A stretch of DNA of 64,000 nt, from contig NC_088305.1 in assembly GCF_032854445.1 (NCBI RefSeq), positions 22,420,955-22,484,954 on the forward strand, read 5' to 3'. Shown here in pieces: positions 1 through 26,100 of this stretch. Numbering within the stretch: position 1 is the first letter of the stretch; each line of letters opens with the position of its first letter. This stretch comes from Liolophura sinensis. Taxonomy: Eukaryota > Mollusca > Polyplacophora > Chitonida > Chitonidae. A program made the translations under genes and the position numbers. The notes below the pieces were generated by a model. It searched no databases. It was given only the letters and a program-made list of their open reading frames with translations, and had not been told where the DNA came from.

Positions 1-3000
1 CCTACTTATGCCTAACAGAGTAACCCTTACCTCTCACACATCCCACTTACGCCTAACAGATACAGTGACACTTATCTCTCACACATCCCACTTATGCCTA
101 ACAGATACAGTAACACTCATCTCTCATACATCCCACTTATGCCTAACAGATACAGTAACCCTTATCTCTCACATCCCACTTACCCCTAACAGATACAGTA
201 ACCCTTATCTCTCACACATCCTACTTACGCCTAACAGAGTAACCCTTATCTCTCACACATCCCACTTATGCCTAACAGACACAGTGACAGTTATCTCTCA
301 CACATCCCACTTATGCCTAACAGAGTAACCCTTGTCTCTCACATCCCATTTACGCCTAACAGAGTAACCCTTATTTCTCACACATCCCACTTACGCCTAA
401 AAGATACAGTAATGCTTATCTCTCATACATCCCACTTACGCCTAACAGAGTAACCCTTATCTCTCAAACATCCCACTTACGCCTAAAAGACACAGTGACA
501 CTTATCTCTCACACATCCTACTTACGCCTAACAGAGTAACCCTTATCTCTCACACATCCCACTTATGCCTAACAGACACAGTGACAGTTATCTCTCACAC
601 ATCCCACTTATGCCTAACAGAGTAACCCTTGTCTCTCACATCCCATTTACGCCTAACAGAGTAACCCTTATCTCTCACACATCCCATTTACGCCTAACAG
701 AGTAACCCTTATCTCTCACACATCCCACTTACGCCTAACAGATACAATCACACTTATCTCTCATACATCCCACTTACGCCTAACAGATACAGTAACCCTT
801 ATCTCTCACACATCCCACTTACACCTAACAGATACAGTGACACTTATCTCTCACACATCCCACTTACACCAAACAGATACAGTAACACTTATCTCTCACA
901 CATCCCACTTACGCCTAATAGAGTAACCCTTATCTCTCACACATCCCACTTATGCCTAACAGATACAGTAACCTTTATCTCTCACACATCCCACTTACGC
1001 CTAACAGATACAGTGACGCTTATCTCTCACACATCCTACTTACGCGTAACAGAGTAACACTCATCTCTCATACATCCAACTTTTCCGTAACAGATACAGT
1101 GACACTTATCTCTCACACACCCCACTTATGCCTAACAGATACAGTAACCCTTATCTCTCACACATCCCACTTACGCCTAACAGATACAGTGACACTCATC
1201 TCTCATGCATCCCACTTACGCCTAACAGATACAGTAACACTTATCTCTCACACATCCCACTTATGCCTAACAGAGTAACCCTTATCTCTCACACATCCTA
1301 CTTACACCTAACAGAGTAACCCTTATCTCTCACACATCCCACTTACGCCTAACAGATACAGTAAACCTTATCTCTCACACATCCCACTTACGCCTAACAG
1401 AGTAACCCTTATCTCTCACACATCCCACTTACACCTAACAGATACAGTGAAACTTATCTCTCATACATCCCACTTATGCCTAACAGACAGAGTAAGCTTT
1501 ATCTCTCACACATCCCACTTACACCTTACAGATACAGTGACACTTATCTCTCACATATCCCACTTATGCCTAACAGAGTAACCCTTATCTCTCACACATC
1601 CCACTTACACCTAACAGATACAGTGACACTTATCTCTCACACACCCCACTTATGCCTAACAGATACAGTAACACTTATCTCACACACCCCACTTACGCCT
1701 AACAGATACAGTAACCCTTATCTCTCACATATCCCACTTATGCCTAACAGAGTAACCCTTATCTCTCACACATCCCACTTACACCTAACAGATACAGTGA
1801 CACTTATCTCTCACACACCCCACTTATGCCTAACAGATACAGTAACACTTATCTCACACACCCCACTTACGCCTAACAGATACAGTAACCCTTATCTCTC
1901 ACACATCCTACTTACGCCTAACAGAGTAACCCTTATCTCTCACACATCCCACTTACGCCTAACAGATACAGTGACACTTATCTCTCATACATCCCACTTA
2001 TGCCTAACAGACAGAGTAAGCTTTATCTCTCACACATCCCACTTACACCTTACAGATACAGTGACACTTATCTCTCACATATCCCACTTATGCCTAACAG
2101 AGTAACCCTTATCTCTCACACATCCCACTTACACCTAACAGATACAGTGACACTTATCTCTCACACACCCCACTTATGCCTAACAGATACAGTAACACTT
2201 ATCTCACACACCCCACTTACGCCTAACAGATACAGTAACCCTTATCTCTCACATATCCCACTTATGCCTAACAGAGTAACCCTTATCTCTCACACATCCC
2301 ACTTACACCTAACAGATACAGTGACACTTATCTCTCACACACCCCACTTATGCCTAACAGATACAGTAACACTTATCTCACACACCCCACTTACGCCTAA
2401 CAGATACAGTAACCCTTATCTCTCACACATCCTACTTACGCCTAACAGAGTAACCGTTATCTCTCACACATCCCACTTACGCCTAACAGATACAGTAACC
2501 TTTATCTCTCACACATCCCACTTACGCCTAACAGATACAGTGACGCTTATCTCTCACACATCCTACTTACGCGTAACAGAGTAACACTCATCTCTCATAC
2601 ATCCCACTTATGCCTAACAGACACAGTGACACTTATCTCTCACACATCCCACTTACGCCTAACAGATACAGTAACCTTTATCTCTCACACATCCCACTTA
2701 CGCCTAACAGATACAGTGACGCTTATCTCTCACACATCCTACTTACGCATAACAGAGTAACACTCATCTCTCATACATCCCACTTATGCCTAACAGACAC
2801 AGTGACACTTATCTCTCACACACCCCACTTATGCCTAACAGATACAGTAACCTTATCTCTCACACATCCAACTTACGCCTAACAGATACAGTGACACTCA
2901 TCTCTCATACATCCCACTTATGCCTAACAGATACAGTAACACTTATCTCTCACACATCCTACTTACACCTAACAGATACAGTAACACTTATCTCTCACAC

Positions 3001-3885
3001 ATCCTACTTACACCTAACAGATACAGTGACACTTATCTGTCACACATCCTACTTACACCAAACAGATACAGTGACGCTTATCTCTCACACATCCTACTTA
3101 CGCATAACAGAGTAACACTCATCTCTCATACATCCCACTTATGCCTAACAGACACAGTGACACTTATCTCTCACACACCCCACTTATGCCTAACAGATAC
3201 AGTAACCTTATCTCTCACACATCCAACTTACGCCTAACAGATACAGTGACACTCATCTCTCATACATCCCACTTATGCCTAACAGATACAGTAACACTTA
3301 TCTCTCACACATCCTACTTACACCTAACAGATACAGTAACACTTATCTCTCACACATCCTACTTACACCTAACAGATACAGTGACACTTATCTGTCACAC
3401 ATCCTACTTACACCAAACAGATACAGTGACACTTATCTCTCACACATCCTATTTACGCCCAACAGAGTAACCCTTATCTCTCACACATCCCACTTACGCC
3501 TAACAGATACAGTAACACTTATCTCTCACACATCCCACTTACGCCTAACAGAGTAACCCTTATCTCTCACACATCCCACTTACGCCTAACAGAGTAACCC
3601 TTATCTCTCACACATCCCACTTATGCCTAACAGAGTAACCCTTATCTCTCACACATCCCACTTATGCCTAACAGATACAGCAACACTTATCTCTCACACA
3701 CCCCACTTATGCCTAACAGATACATTAACCCTTATCTCTCGCACATCCCACTTACGCCTAACAGAGTAACTCTTATCTCTCGCACATCCCACTTACACCT
3801 AACAGATACAGTGACACTTATCTCTCACACATCCCACTTACGCCTAACAGATAAGAGTAACCCTTATCTCTCCTCCATTACACTA
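1..3885. repeat. tandem array of 41-bp and 45-bp units with higher-order structure, in MMUT intron 9
   Basis: About ninety units alternate between a 45-bp form (containing AGATACAGTAACACTTAT) and a 41-bp form lacking about four bases (AGAGTAACCCTTAT). All share CCCACTTACGCCTAACAG and TCTCTCACACAT. Larger blocks are themselves repeated: the block from about 1476 recurs at about 2000 (524 bp), and the block from about 2760 recurs at about 3115 (355 bp), nearly base for base. The right end lies only about 15 bp from the 5' splice site of MMUT exon 9. On the MMUT sense strand most units carry GTAAGT, a consensus 5' splice hexamer. The array continues past the left edge. Confidence 0.96.
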
Positions 3886-3897
3886 TCTATAACATAC

Positions 3898-17308
<13,411 letters not shown>

Positions 17309-18004
17309 CCTCGGGGTGTTGTGAACGCAGTGCTACAAGAACCTCAGCGTTGTGCTTCAGAGTAGTCAAGACATATCAGGCTCGAAAAACACTTTCGTTT
17401 TAGTGACTTCGCAGCGGTGTCACCTTCAAGATCTCCAGCAGCGGACAGCAGTTTGTTTTTGAGAGTTGTCTCCCTTCGCAAGCCAAGCCATCCCGTCGTT
17501 GAGTACTGTATGGTGCAACCAACAAGTTCGTAGGCAAAAGATAATTTAATTCCGTTAAATAAAAAAAGTTAAATACGCTTTCGACATAATACGAAAATAA
17601 ATTGTTGACCGTAGGCCTGTATGTCATTACCTTGTCAGCTCTACGCTTTATAGGCCTACAGGCCTGTGGCCAACCTGTAAAACCATAGGCCTACAAACAA
17701 TTCTCAAGTTCAATGTTTTCCAAATACTGACTTTCCTTTTATTAATTTTATTTACGAATATGCGATTAGTCTTTTATGTCGCACTAAGAATTTTTCACTG
17801 TTGATCGCCAAATCTGTGTAAAGGTGAGGGAAATCAAGATGCTAATGTTTAATCATGGATACATGCACCGCCCTTAATCTCTATTTATTTAACGGTAATT
17901 ATTTATCTACGTGTATTTACTTACTTATCTGACTATAGGTCCCTAGAAATTTCCTCTTACCCGGAGAAAAATGGATCCTTTCGGTGAGTAATTTACCAAG
18001 GTAG

Positions 18005-18200
18005 TTAGACAATCAAGGTATAAGTTCGGTTTGCCAAGGTGGTTAGATAGACAATCAAGATAGGCTACAATCTCGGTTTACCAAAGTAGTTAGATAGACA
18101 ATCAAGGTACAATCTCGGTTTACCAAAGTAGTTAGATATACAGTCAAGGTACAAGCTCGGTTTACCAATGTAGTTAGATAGGCAATCAAGGTACAAGCTT
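18005..18200. repeat. short minisatellite, about 45-bp unit
   Basis: About four to five diverged units of CAAGGTACAAGCTCGGTTTA followed by CCAAAGTAGTTAGATAGACA lie in the spacer between MMUT and the GT31 gene. Confidence 0.85.
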
Positions 18201-19122
18201 GCCAAACCCAGATTTAGCTACGGTACAGCAAGAGTTAATTCAGGTGTTATAAGCTGAATGTCACCAGTTTTACAGGCAATGGAGCTGGTGTAGACCTAGA
18301 TACCAGTCAAGATTTTGATCAGGATTGTCATTAACCAGTCGTCTTGCAAGTAATCAAACAATGGGTGGAGCTAATACATCCGATGCCCCACCTCCCCTTC
18401 TCGTGACAACCTTACTTTTCATTTCATTCCATTCCCAGTCAAAGCAGTTCTGACGTCATGACTTCACAGAAAGATTGGACATTAGTAATCAGTGTGAGAG
18501 ACATCCTGTTGATCAATATTGCATATGACTGGCCATTTGCGTGTTCTTGATTGACAGTTCGGAAAGATGTATTGCATGATACAGTAAACTAACTGAGCAG
18601 TTCATCAAGTAGTCAATAAATCGGTCAGCTTCTTTCATTTGTATAAGTCACTAATCCTATAAAGGACAACACAAGCAGTAAAAGACAAAACGTTATGTTC
18701 TATGGCTGAGAGTTTGAAGACGGAGGCCTTACTGTAAATCCGCCAGAGTGTGCAATGAGTTAATAATCTATCTATTATCACGCGACAAGCAGTAGGTAAG
18801 CCCACCGTTACAAGGAATCATCTACAAGAACACATTCGCATGAAACAGAAGGCTGTGGCAAAAAGATTCATGCGATTTTCAGGCGTCAAGTCCGATATTT
18901 GCATTTCACTCGTAGACCACGAACGGACGTTCCAAGTCAATAGTCGTAAGATCCATTTCCAAAACAACTTAAAACACCAGTTACCAAAGAAAAGGGTCAG
19001 AAATAATATATAAACAAATAATAACTAGTTACGCAACTGATAAGCATTCATCAATTTTGTGTTGTCGAAAAGACTGTCGAGATGTCAACAAATCCAACCA
19101 GCACTGGCTCATTTGGGGTTAT

Positions 19123-19345
19123 GGCTGGCGATTACAGCCCATGACGACTCAATGCGGTTAAGGCTGGCGATTACAGTCCGCGATGACTCAGTGCGGTTAC
19201 GGCTGGCGATTTCAGGCCGGGATGACTCAGTGCGGTTAAGGCTGGCGATTTCAGCCCGCGATGACTCAGAGTGGTTTCGGCTGGCTATTACAGCCCGCGA
19301 TGACTCAGTGCGGTTACGGCTGATGATTACAGCCAGCGCTAGGAC
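19123..19345. repeat. 39-bp minisatellite
   Basis: About six units of GATGACTCAGTGCGGTTACG followed by GCTGGCGATTACAGCCCGC, with small substitutions. The GC-rich unit makes open frames that are not genes. Confidence 0.9.
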
Positions 19346-20131
19346 GGTTGTGTGTTTATAAGGTTACAAATCTGGCCCGTCCTTTCTTCCATAAACCCAG
19401 AGAAATGTAAGTGAAGAGTTCATGAGTAATGAATTGAAGACCAATCAAATAAATAATAAAACACGCAGGTCTCATTCATACAGAATTAATATCATATCCA
19501 AAAGTCAACAATATCAGTACAGAAAACGGCCGGTGTCTTGTAACAAGGGTATTAATTTAATTTTTATTACACGTCTCTCACTGATAAATGGTAACAGAAC
19601 AATAACACGATAATCCTATAACCGTGCAGTTATCAATGTTATACTGTCAAACAAGTCACTCACTCGCTTACGCTTTTGTTTTCTACACGCAAACACTGTA
19701 ATCTGTTTTAAAAATATGGTCTAAGTTTTTGTCAATTCTTATTTATTGTCCATGCATATAAAAATTTGTGTGATACCGATCAAGGAAGGCTTATTCTGTC
19801 CTCCGATTTTCTACTTGGAAACGTTTCTATAGAGGTGAGAACGTTTATAGTCAGGTGAGAACAATTTCTACCCAGGCGAAAATGTTTTCACCACCCAACT
19901 AAGAACAGTTGTCAGTCAGGTTGAAACCATAGAAAACGTGGTTAAACCGAAGAATAAAAGATCAAATGTCGTGATTGAGTGGTGGGTTTGGTTAAACAGA
20001 GCTCAATTTTTGCTCAAAAGATACTTCAACATGCAATCACAGTGCACTTGAACGAACCTGCATTGTAATGATCATCCACTGATATTTTGCAACACGGTAT
20101 GCACTGAATCTTCCTTAGGCAGGTTTTATAG

Positions 20132-21262
20132 TTAAAGGCCTTCTTTCTCTACCAAAGTTTGGCAGCGGTGAAGAGCCTGTTCCTCTTTAACTAAATGAAA
20201 CAGTTTATTGTGGTCATTAGGAGAGACGTCATAAACAAACAACAGTTTCACATTTATACATTCGTTTGAAGTCTTTTTCATGAGGCTGAAACTATCGTCG
20301 TTGTACGGCAGGATTCCTGCTTTTTCGGCTAACAAACCGACGTAGACATCCTCCATGGCAATCCGGTGAACCTTGCGTACGGCAGCGTTTAACCTCAAGA
20401 TGACGTCAAACGAGAACAGATAGAGGGGCCCCTGAATGAGATCGGGAAACCTTTCCTTGGGGTACTTGGCAACCGGCACGTGATTTGGGTGTTTCCGGTT
20501 CCTGTTGGGTTTATCATTGCGCACCATTTTCCCGCGGTAAACGTTGTACGGTTGCTGAATGGATTTTTCCAGCTTTTTCATCAAGAGTCGGATGTTGTGA
20601 AAAATCCCATCCACTGATTTCAGAATAAACCACGGGCGACATTTATGTTCGATGCGCGCAAGCCATTTCAAAGCCAGGACGAACTTCTCTGTTGTTTGTT
20701 GCGGGGAATCGGGGAAGTTTCCCAGGAGCACGTCTTTCTTCTCTGTGATTTCTTTGTGTAATGAGGACTCTTCTGTCACGCTGGCAGAACTTACCACGAA
20801 TACGGTCAGGTAGCTGTGGTCAGTATTTGTCTGATTGCCCCATGATTTCCTGATCGCCTGCCGGATACCAGAGTTTTCCGGAGGAGAAAACACCAACAGT
20901 AGCAGGTAGACATGTTTGTCCACACAAACACTTAGATCAGGCTCTGCAAAGACAGCTGACGAATCTTGGTCTGAACTAGTGTCGTTCCTTCCATTCTCTT
21001 CCGCGTTGTTGCTGATTATCTTATCGGTGACTTGCGCGTAGTCCGTCATCAGTTCGTCTTTGGCCCGGCCTTCCTGAACCTGAGTATACTCTTGGGCATT
21101 TTCAAAGTCAGTTAAAACCATGCACATTCCGACAATGAAGATGAAAAAAAGCAACACCCCTGCTAAAGCTCGAGCCATGTTTCCACCTGGAGTCAAACCT
21201 CGCTTTGCCATGAGTCGAAAAGAGAGGAATTTGAATTGCAATTCTTTGAGCAGCTTTCGCAT
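20132..21262 (-). CDS. GT31 family (beta-1,3-galactosyltransferase-like) type II membrane protein with altered DxD motif
   Basis: Single-exon frame of 376 residues starting at ATG 21260-21262. Family members transfer galactose or GlcNAc from UDP-sugar to glycans in the Golgi. Visible parts: cytosolic basic stretch 1-28, one membrane segment about 31-50 (LAGVLLFFIFIVGMCMVL), acidic stem to about 112, GT31 motif IRQAIRKSWGN at 133-143, the DVLLGNFPDS stretch at 177-186, ILKSVDGIFHNI at 213-224, GPLYLFS at 278-284, and EDVYVGLL at 304-311. In active relatives the third motif reads K-T-D-S-D-I-F-V-N; here both outer acidic positions are V and G, leaving one D in between. Known chemistry would predict weak or absent metal and UDP-sugar binding, so this may be a pseudoenzyme. 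The frame is otherwise intact, which argues against simple decay. A possible 3' splice site (TTTACAG) just upstream of the ATG hints at a 5' UTR intron. Confidence 0.9.
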   Translation of the reverse strand: MRKLLKELQFKFLSFRLMAKRGLTPGGNMARALAGVLLFFIFIVGMCMVLTDFENAQEYTQVQEGRAKDELMTDYAQVTDKIISNNAEENGRNDTSSDQDSSAVFAEPDLSVCVDKHVYLLLLVFSPPENSGIRQAIRKSWGNQTNTDHSYLTVFVVSSASVTEESSLHKEITEKKDVLLGNFPDSPQQTTEKFVLALKWLARIEHKCRPWFILKSVDGIFHNIRLLMKKLEKSIQQPYNVYRGKMVRNDKPNRNRKHPNHVPVAKYPKERFPDLIQGPLYLFSFDVILRLNAAVRKVHRIAMEDVYVGLLAEKAGILPYNDDSFSLMKKTSNECINVKLLFVYDVSPNDHNKLFHLVKEEQALHRCQTLVEKEGL

Positions 21263-21706
21263 CCCTCAAGCCTGCTGTAAACCACGGGATTTATCGCGCA
21301 TATACGTCGCCTTACTGATTAAATCGTAAACTGGCTTCTGAAACGTGTCACATTGTAACGAAGCCACCCAAGAAGACAGTCAGAACGAGGCTTGCGAAGA
21401 CAACAAACAACGATGGCGGTAATATCACAGTATCTGTCACCTTTAAATATCTGGCCAGGACATGTCGAGCAACAGAAATGTTTGGGCATTTCCCTCTTGG
21501 TCTAGTTCGCCTGTAGACTGCGATTTCCACCTTTAGCTTGTCACTCTTTTTTATAACTAAAAATTTAAGAGCTGAAAGTTTCTTCAACATATAAGTATAT
21601 ATTTTATGTTTATGAAGGAATTAAGAGTCGAGCGCCTCCCATGTTACTGCAATACAGGTGTTTCCTATTGATTACCCCTGGTTACAAATACCGTCTGAAG
21701 AGGGTG

Positions 21707-21737
21707 GGGGTGGGGGGGAGGGGGGGGGGGGGGGGGT
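21707..21737. repeat. G-rich homopolymer tract
   Basis: GGTGGGGGTGGGGGGGAGG followed by about 18 G. It is a possible G-quadruplex and a likely place for assembly error. Confidence 0.9.
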
Positions 21738-22244
21738 AAGGCATACATTAGGTGGGGGTAGCGGGCTGACGCCTGTTATGAGACTCATTGATTTATACAT
21801 CCACTACAGAGTTTATCTGTGAGAAAACACAGCTCTCGTATTAGTTTTCATATATCCAGATTAATCAATTTATGCATTGAAGACAAACATCACTGTATCA
21901 CTGAATTCATTAAAATTCGCGCTTCACTGAAAATTCAGTGAATTTGCGTTTGATAACTTTGGCAGATCTTGCTTTCAGATCCTCCTAGTAGAAGGGGAAA
22001 AGCGGAAAAGGTTTGCGTACCGGCGAGGATATTGGTAAAACCTGACAACAGAGCCATGACTCTTTTCGTCCATCGTACATAGGCTATATACCGTATGATT
22101 TTATATGAAAGCATGTCATACAGCGACGACCTATATCGGCTGTCGAAGGATAAAGTATGTTTTTTGTACAACTGAGCGATAAAGAAATGACCATTCTCTG
22201 CATAACACCATAAGATACAGTGGGGTTTTGTGTAAAACTGGATA

Positions 22245-22800
22245 GTCTAGCAATATTCCTTCTCGGCCACGGTAGGATAATGTGTGGGTTTTGATACAGC
22301 CAAGCGACGGGCTATGGTAGGATGATGTGTGAGTTTGGATACAGCCAAGCGACAGGTCATGATAGGATAATGTGTGGGTTTTGGTACAGGTCAGCGACAG
22401 GCGATGGAACAGAATAATGTGTCGGTTTTGGTGCAGCCAAGGGACAGGCAATTATAGGATAACGTGTGTGTTGGGTACAGCCGGGCGACAGGCCATGGTG
22501 GGAAAATGTGTGGGTTTTTTGGTACAGCTAAGTGAGAGGCGATGGTACAGGACAACATGTGGGTTTTGATACAGTCGTTCGGCAGGCCATGATAGGATAA
22601 TGTGTAGGTTTTCGTACAGTCGAGCCACAGGCAATGGTAGAATAATGTGTGTGTTTGGGTACAGCCGGGCGACAGGTAGGATAATGTGTGGGTTTTGGTA
22701 CAGCTAAGTGAGAGGCTATGGTAGGATAATGTATGGGGTTTGATACAGTCGAGCGACAGGCAATAGTGGGATAATGTGTGGGTTTTTGTAAATTCCTTAT
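22245..22800. repeat. about 50-bp minisatellite
   Basis: About eleven diverged units of GATAATGTGTGGGTTTTGGT then ACAGCCAAGCGACAGGCCAT. It lies in the spacer between the two divergent genes. Confidence 0.9.
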
Positions 22801-23123
22801 CGGGTATAGCAGTATAAAAGGTGTTTTAGTACAACCCGTGTGCCATCATAACATGTACAGAATTGTTTTTGGTAAACTCAGCCTATGGAATAGTGCAAAT
22901 TCGGAAATCGGTAATATGAAACCGTAAGAACGACAGTGAGACATGAACCGAGTATAGACACCAACATTGCCTGTCCTGACGCTGCCAGTTATGGGCATGC
23001 GCATGCTCATTCCTTTCAGCTAAAACACCGCTTATCTCGTGTCACTGTCTTCCCTATTAGGCTATCGTGAGTTTTCCACGATTACACGTATTAACACCTT
23101 TGCCAAAACAGACAACAGCAGAA

Positions 23124-26100
23124 ATGGAGCCGCTTACAACAGGAGTTCTTCTGCTGGCTTTTATGGCCGCACAAGGTAACTTATTATTTGCACAAAACCG
23201 CACTTATCACCATTATGTAGTTCTCCACGATAGTGTATCACTGGAAGGTTAATTCGTATTGCTATGTGTTGTATCACCTCTGTACGTACATGAACAGCAA
23301 CGTGTCCATATTCATTTTACAATAGTGGGAACATACTTAACACATGTAGGTGCCCTTAAGAACTTTTGCGGCAAATAAAACATTTAATTATATAATGTTT
23401 CAATAAGAATAGATTTTTCGACTGGTATATAATAAACAAAGAAAAGTTGTTCTATATTACGTTTGATATATTTTTTGTTTGTTGTAATGTAAGCTCGATA
23501 AATGTTGAAACGTTTCTCATTTGAAATAAAACCATTGTTTATTTTCAGAAATGAAAAATGCCTTTTACTTGGAAATCAAGCAACACACGAATTAACATTC
23601 CATTAGCAAATCTTGTATCTTCACGATCTGCACTAAATCATCTAGAGATACTTAATCATACATCCATCAGCGAATCTTCTAATTTCACGAGCTGCAATAA
23701 ATCATCTCCAGATACTTTATCAACATTCTGTCAGCGAATTTTGTAAATTCACGAGCTGCACTAAATCATCTCAGGATACTTAATCAACATTCTGTCAGCG
23801 AATCTTGTAACTTCACGAAATGCACTATATCATCTCCAGATACTTACTCAACATTCTGTCAGCGAATCTTGTAACTTCACGAAATGCACTAAATCCTCTC
23901 AGGATGCCTTATAAATCTCTTTCTCTTTTTCAGGTGAGATTCTAAAGGTAAGCTGGGGTTTTTTACTTCTGGAGATATGAAAAATTCTTCATAATTTTCT
24001 TTTTTAATATCTGGCGAAATGTGTTTCAGTAACTTTCTTGTTTTGAACACTCCAGCATGAATTAAACTGGCCGGAGTTTAAGATCTCTGTTTTACAAATA
24101 CTAACACTATCAGCGACCTCCAATTCTTTGTCACGTATGTCGCAAATTGATTAGAAGGATTTGGAAATGATTCTATATGATTGACCTATGCATATGCCAA
24201 GAGATACACTGTAACATGACACAGATTCTAGATGTTAAATACTAATAATATAACTGCTATACAACATATTTTGACGAGTAGTCTGATGTCATACACCCTA
24301 TTCTACAATAACGGAAATTATTTTCATGCACATATATTTCAAAGAGTTGACAGAATAATTGCAAAAAGTGTATGGGGCCAGCTGACAGGTAAGCTGACGA
24401 TTGAAAGCAGAGGTAGCCATGTTTCTAGATTAGATATAGATATTAACTTTGCAAGGTATGGCCTGAGACATGGGCCATCTGGCTGAAGACTCTACGCCGG
24501 CTGATAAAGCATGTAGTGTATACATAGAATACAGCAATTTACCTGTATAAATGCGCAATGAGCAAACTTGTCAGTAAAAATTAAAGAGTAATTTGTCTTT
24601 CGAATGTAAATGAAACACAAAAGTATGTTCGTCCAGAAAATATTTATTTCTTTTTACATTTTCTTTCTTATTAGAAATGGCACAGAAAATTATTATTGTC
24701 TAAAATGAGTCTTTGAGACCATAATTTCCAAAGGGTTTTCGCATTATGTTGAACGGAAAATCCAAAGGATTTGTTACAATGAACCTAAGTAAATTCATTT
24801 GAGATGTTTTACAGAAATTAACTACTTTCAAAATACATCACTTAGATGTGGTCCGAATAGGCCACTGTATTTTACTCAGTGTTAAATGGCACAGCGGAAA
24901 TTATTAAACAAAGTATATTAAAAGAGTTTTGGAAACAGTTTGGGTTGTTGCTTCAAATTGTACTGACTTCATGTCATCGTTTGTGTACCCCAGCCCCTGC
25001 AGATGCCATGCCCAATGTTGTACTGCCCACAACTTGAAAACTGCATCAAAATTAAAACCCACGTACTTGAACATCAACGGCCGCCAGTGTATCGGGTGTC
25101 CAAAGTGTGCGGATGAAAGTGGAGAGGGAAAACGTAAATATTTTTAATTTGATAGGATTTATATATTTCTCCAAAGTAGATCAGTAGACTTAAGCAGAGT
25201 TTAACTGATGAACAGTTCCCTTCCCTCATATAATCTCGGATTTTGTCGTCAGGAATCATTCTTGTTCCATTGTTCACTGCTCTCTGCGTAACGAGATACA
25301 ACAGATGTGAACTATTAATTGACTTTACTCGAAATTTGTCTAAATGTAACAGACCAGTCTTAGTGTGACTGTCCTGCCTCAGTGTAACAGACCTGTCAAA
25401 ATGTAACAAACCTGTATTAATGTGACAAACCTGTCTTAGTGTAACAGACCCGTTTTAGATTAACGGACCAGTCTTAGTGTAACAGACCTGCCTCAGTGTA
25501 ACAGGCCTGTCAAAATGCAACAGACCTGTATGAATGTGACAGATCTGTCTTAGTGTAACAGATCTGTCTTGGTGTAACAAACCTGTCTCAGGGTATAACA
25601 TCGGTTTCAGGGTAACACACTTGTCCCATAGACCGAGTCAATCAGTGCTTAGCCTTAGGCTCTCAATAATTTAACTTACTGACCGTACGTGGAATTGATC
25701 TATGTAACAACAAATCAGACAGGGTTTTCTATTTGATTTTTAGGCCAAATTGGAACTCCTATCGACCTGGTGAGTGTTTCACCTAAGAGTGAGTGAGTGC
25801 TTGGGGTTTAACGTCGTACTCAACAATTTTTCAGTCATATGACGACGAACGAATCCTTAGGGTGTATGTAATGTGCCTCCTTGTCGCAGGACTGATTTCC
25901 ACCGCTCTTTTATCTAGTGCTGCTTCACTGAGACGACTTACCGATGGCAAGTAAGCTGTCCCGCCCAAGCCATTATACTGATACGGGTCAACCAGTCGTT
26001 GCACAATCTCCTTCATGCTGAACGCCAAGCGAGGAAGTTACAACTTCCTCTTTTAAAGTCTTAGGTGTGACTCGACCCAGGATTGATCCTGGATCTACCG

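Larger units (their letters stand above)
17309..20131. other. spacer between MMUT and the GT31 gene
   Basis: Holds the presumed MMUT promoter side (just right of 17308) and the downstream side of the GT31 gene. I see two short minisatellites (about 18005-18200 and 19123-19345) and no credible coding exon. No TATA box or other promoter motif could be assigned safely. Confidence 0.6.
21263..23123. other. spacer between the GT31 gene and the cysteine-rich gene (divergent promoters)
   Basis: The GT31 gene reads left and the cysteine-rich gene reads right, so both 5' ends face this 1.9-kb spacer. It holds a long G run (about 21709-21737), a minisatellite (about 22245-22800), and nothing coding that I recognise. 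Confidence 0.6.

Noticed and set aside
1-3885. Possible CRISPR array
   Set aside because: Units abut without unique spacers, in an intron of an animal gene.
17400-17627. Minus-strand frame as MMUT exon 1
   Set aside because: It does not join in phase to exon 2 and lacks a fitting donor; the frame starting at 17308 does both and gives a basic leader.
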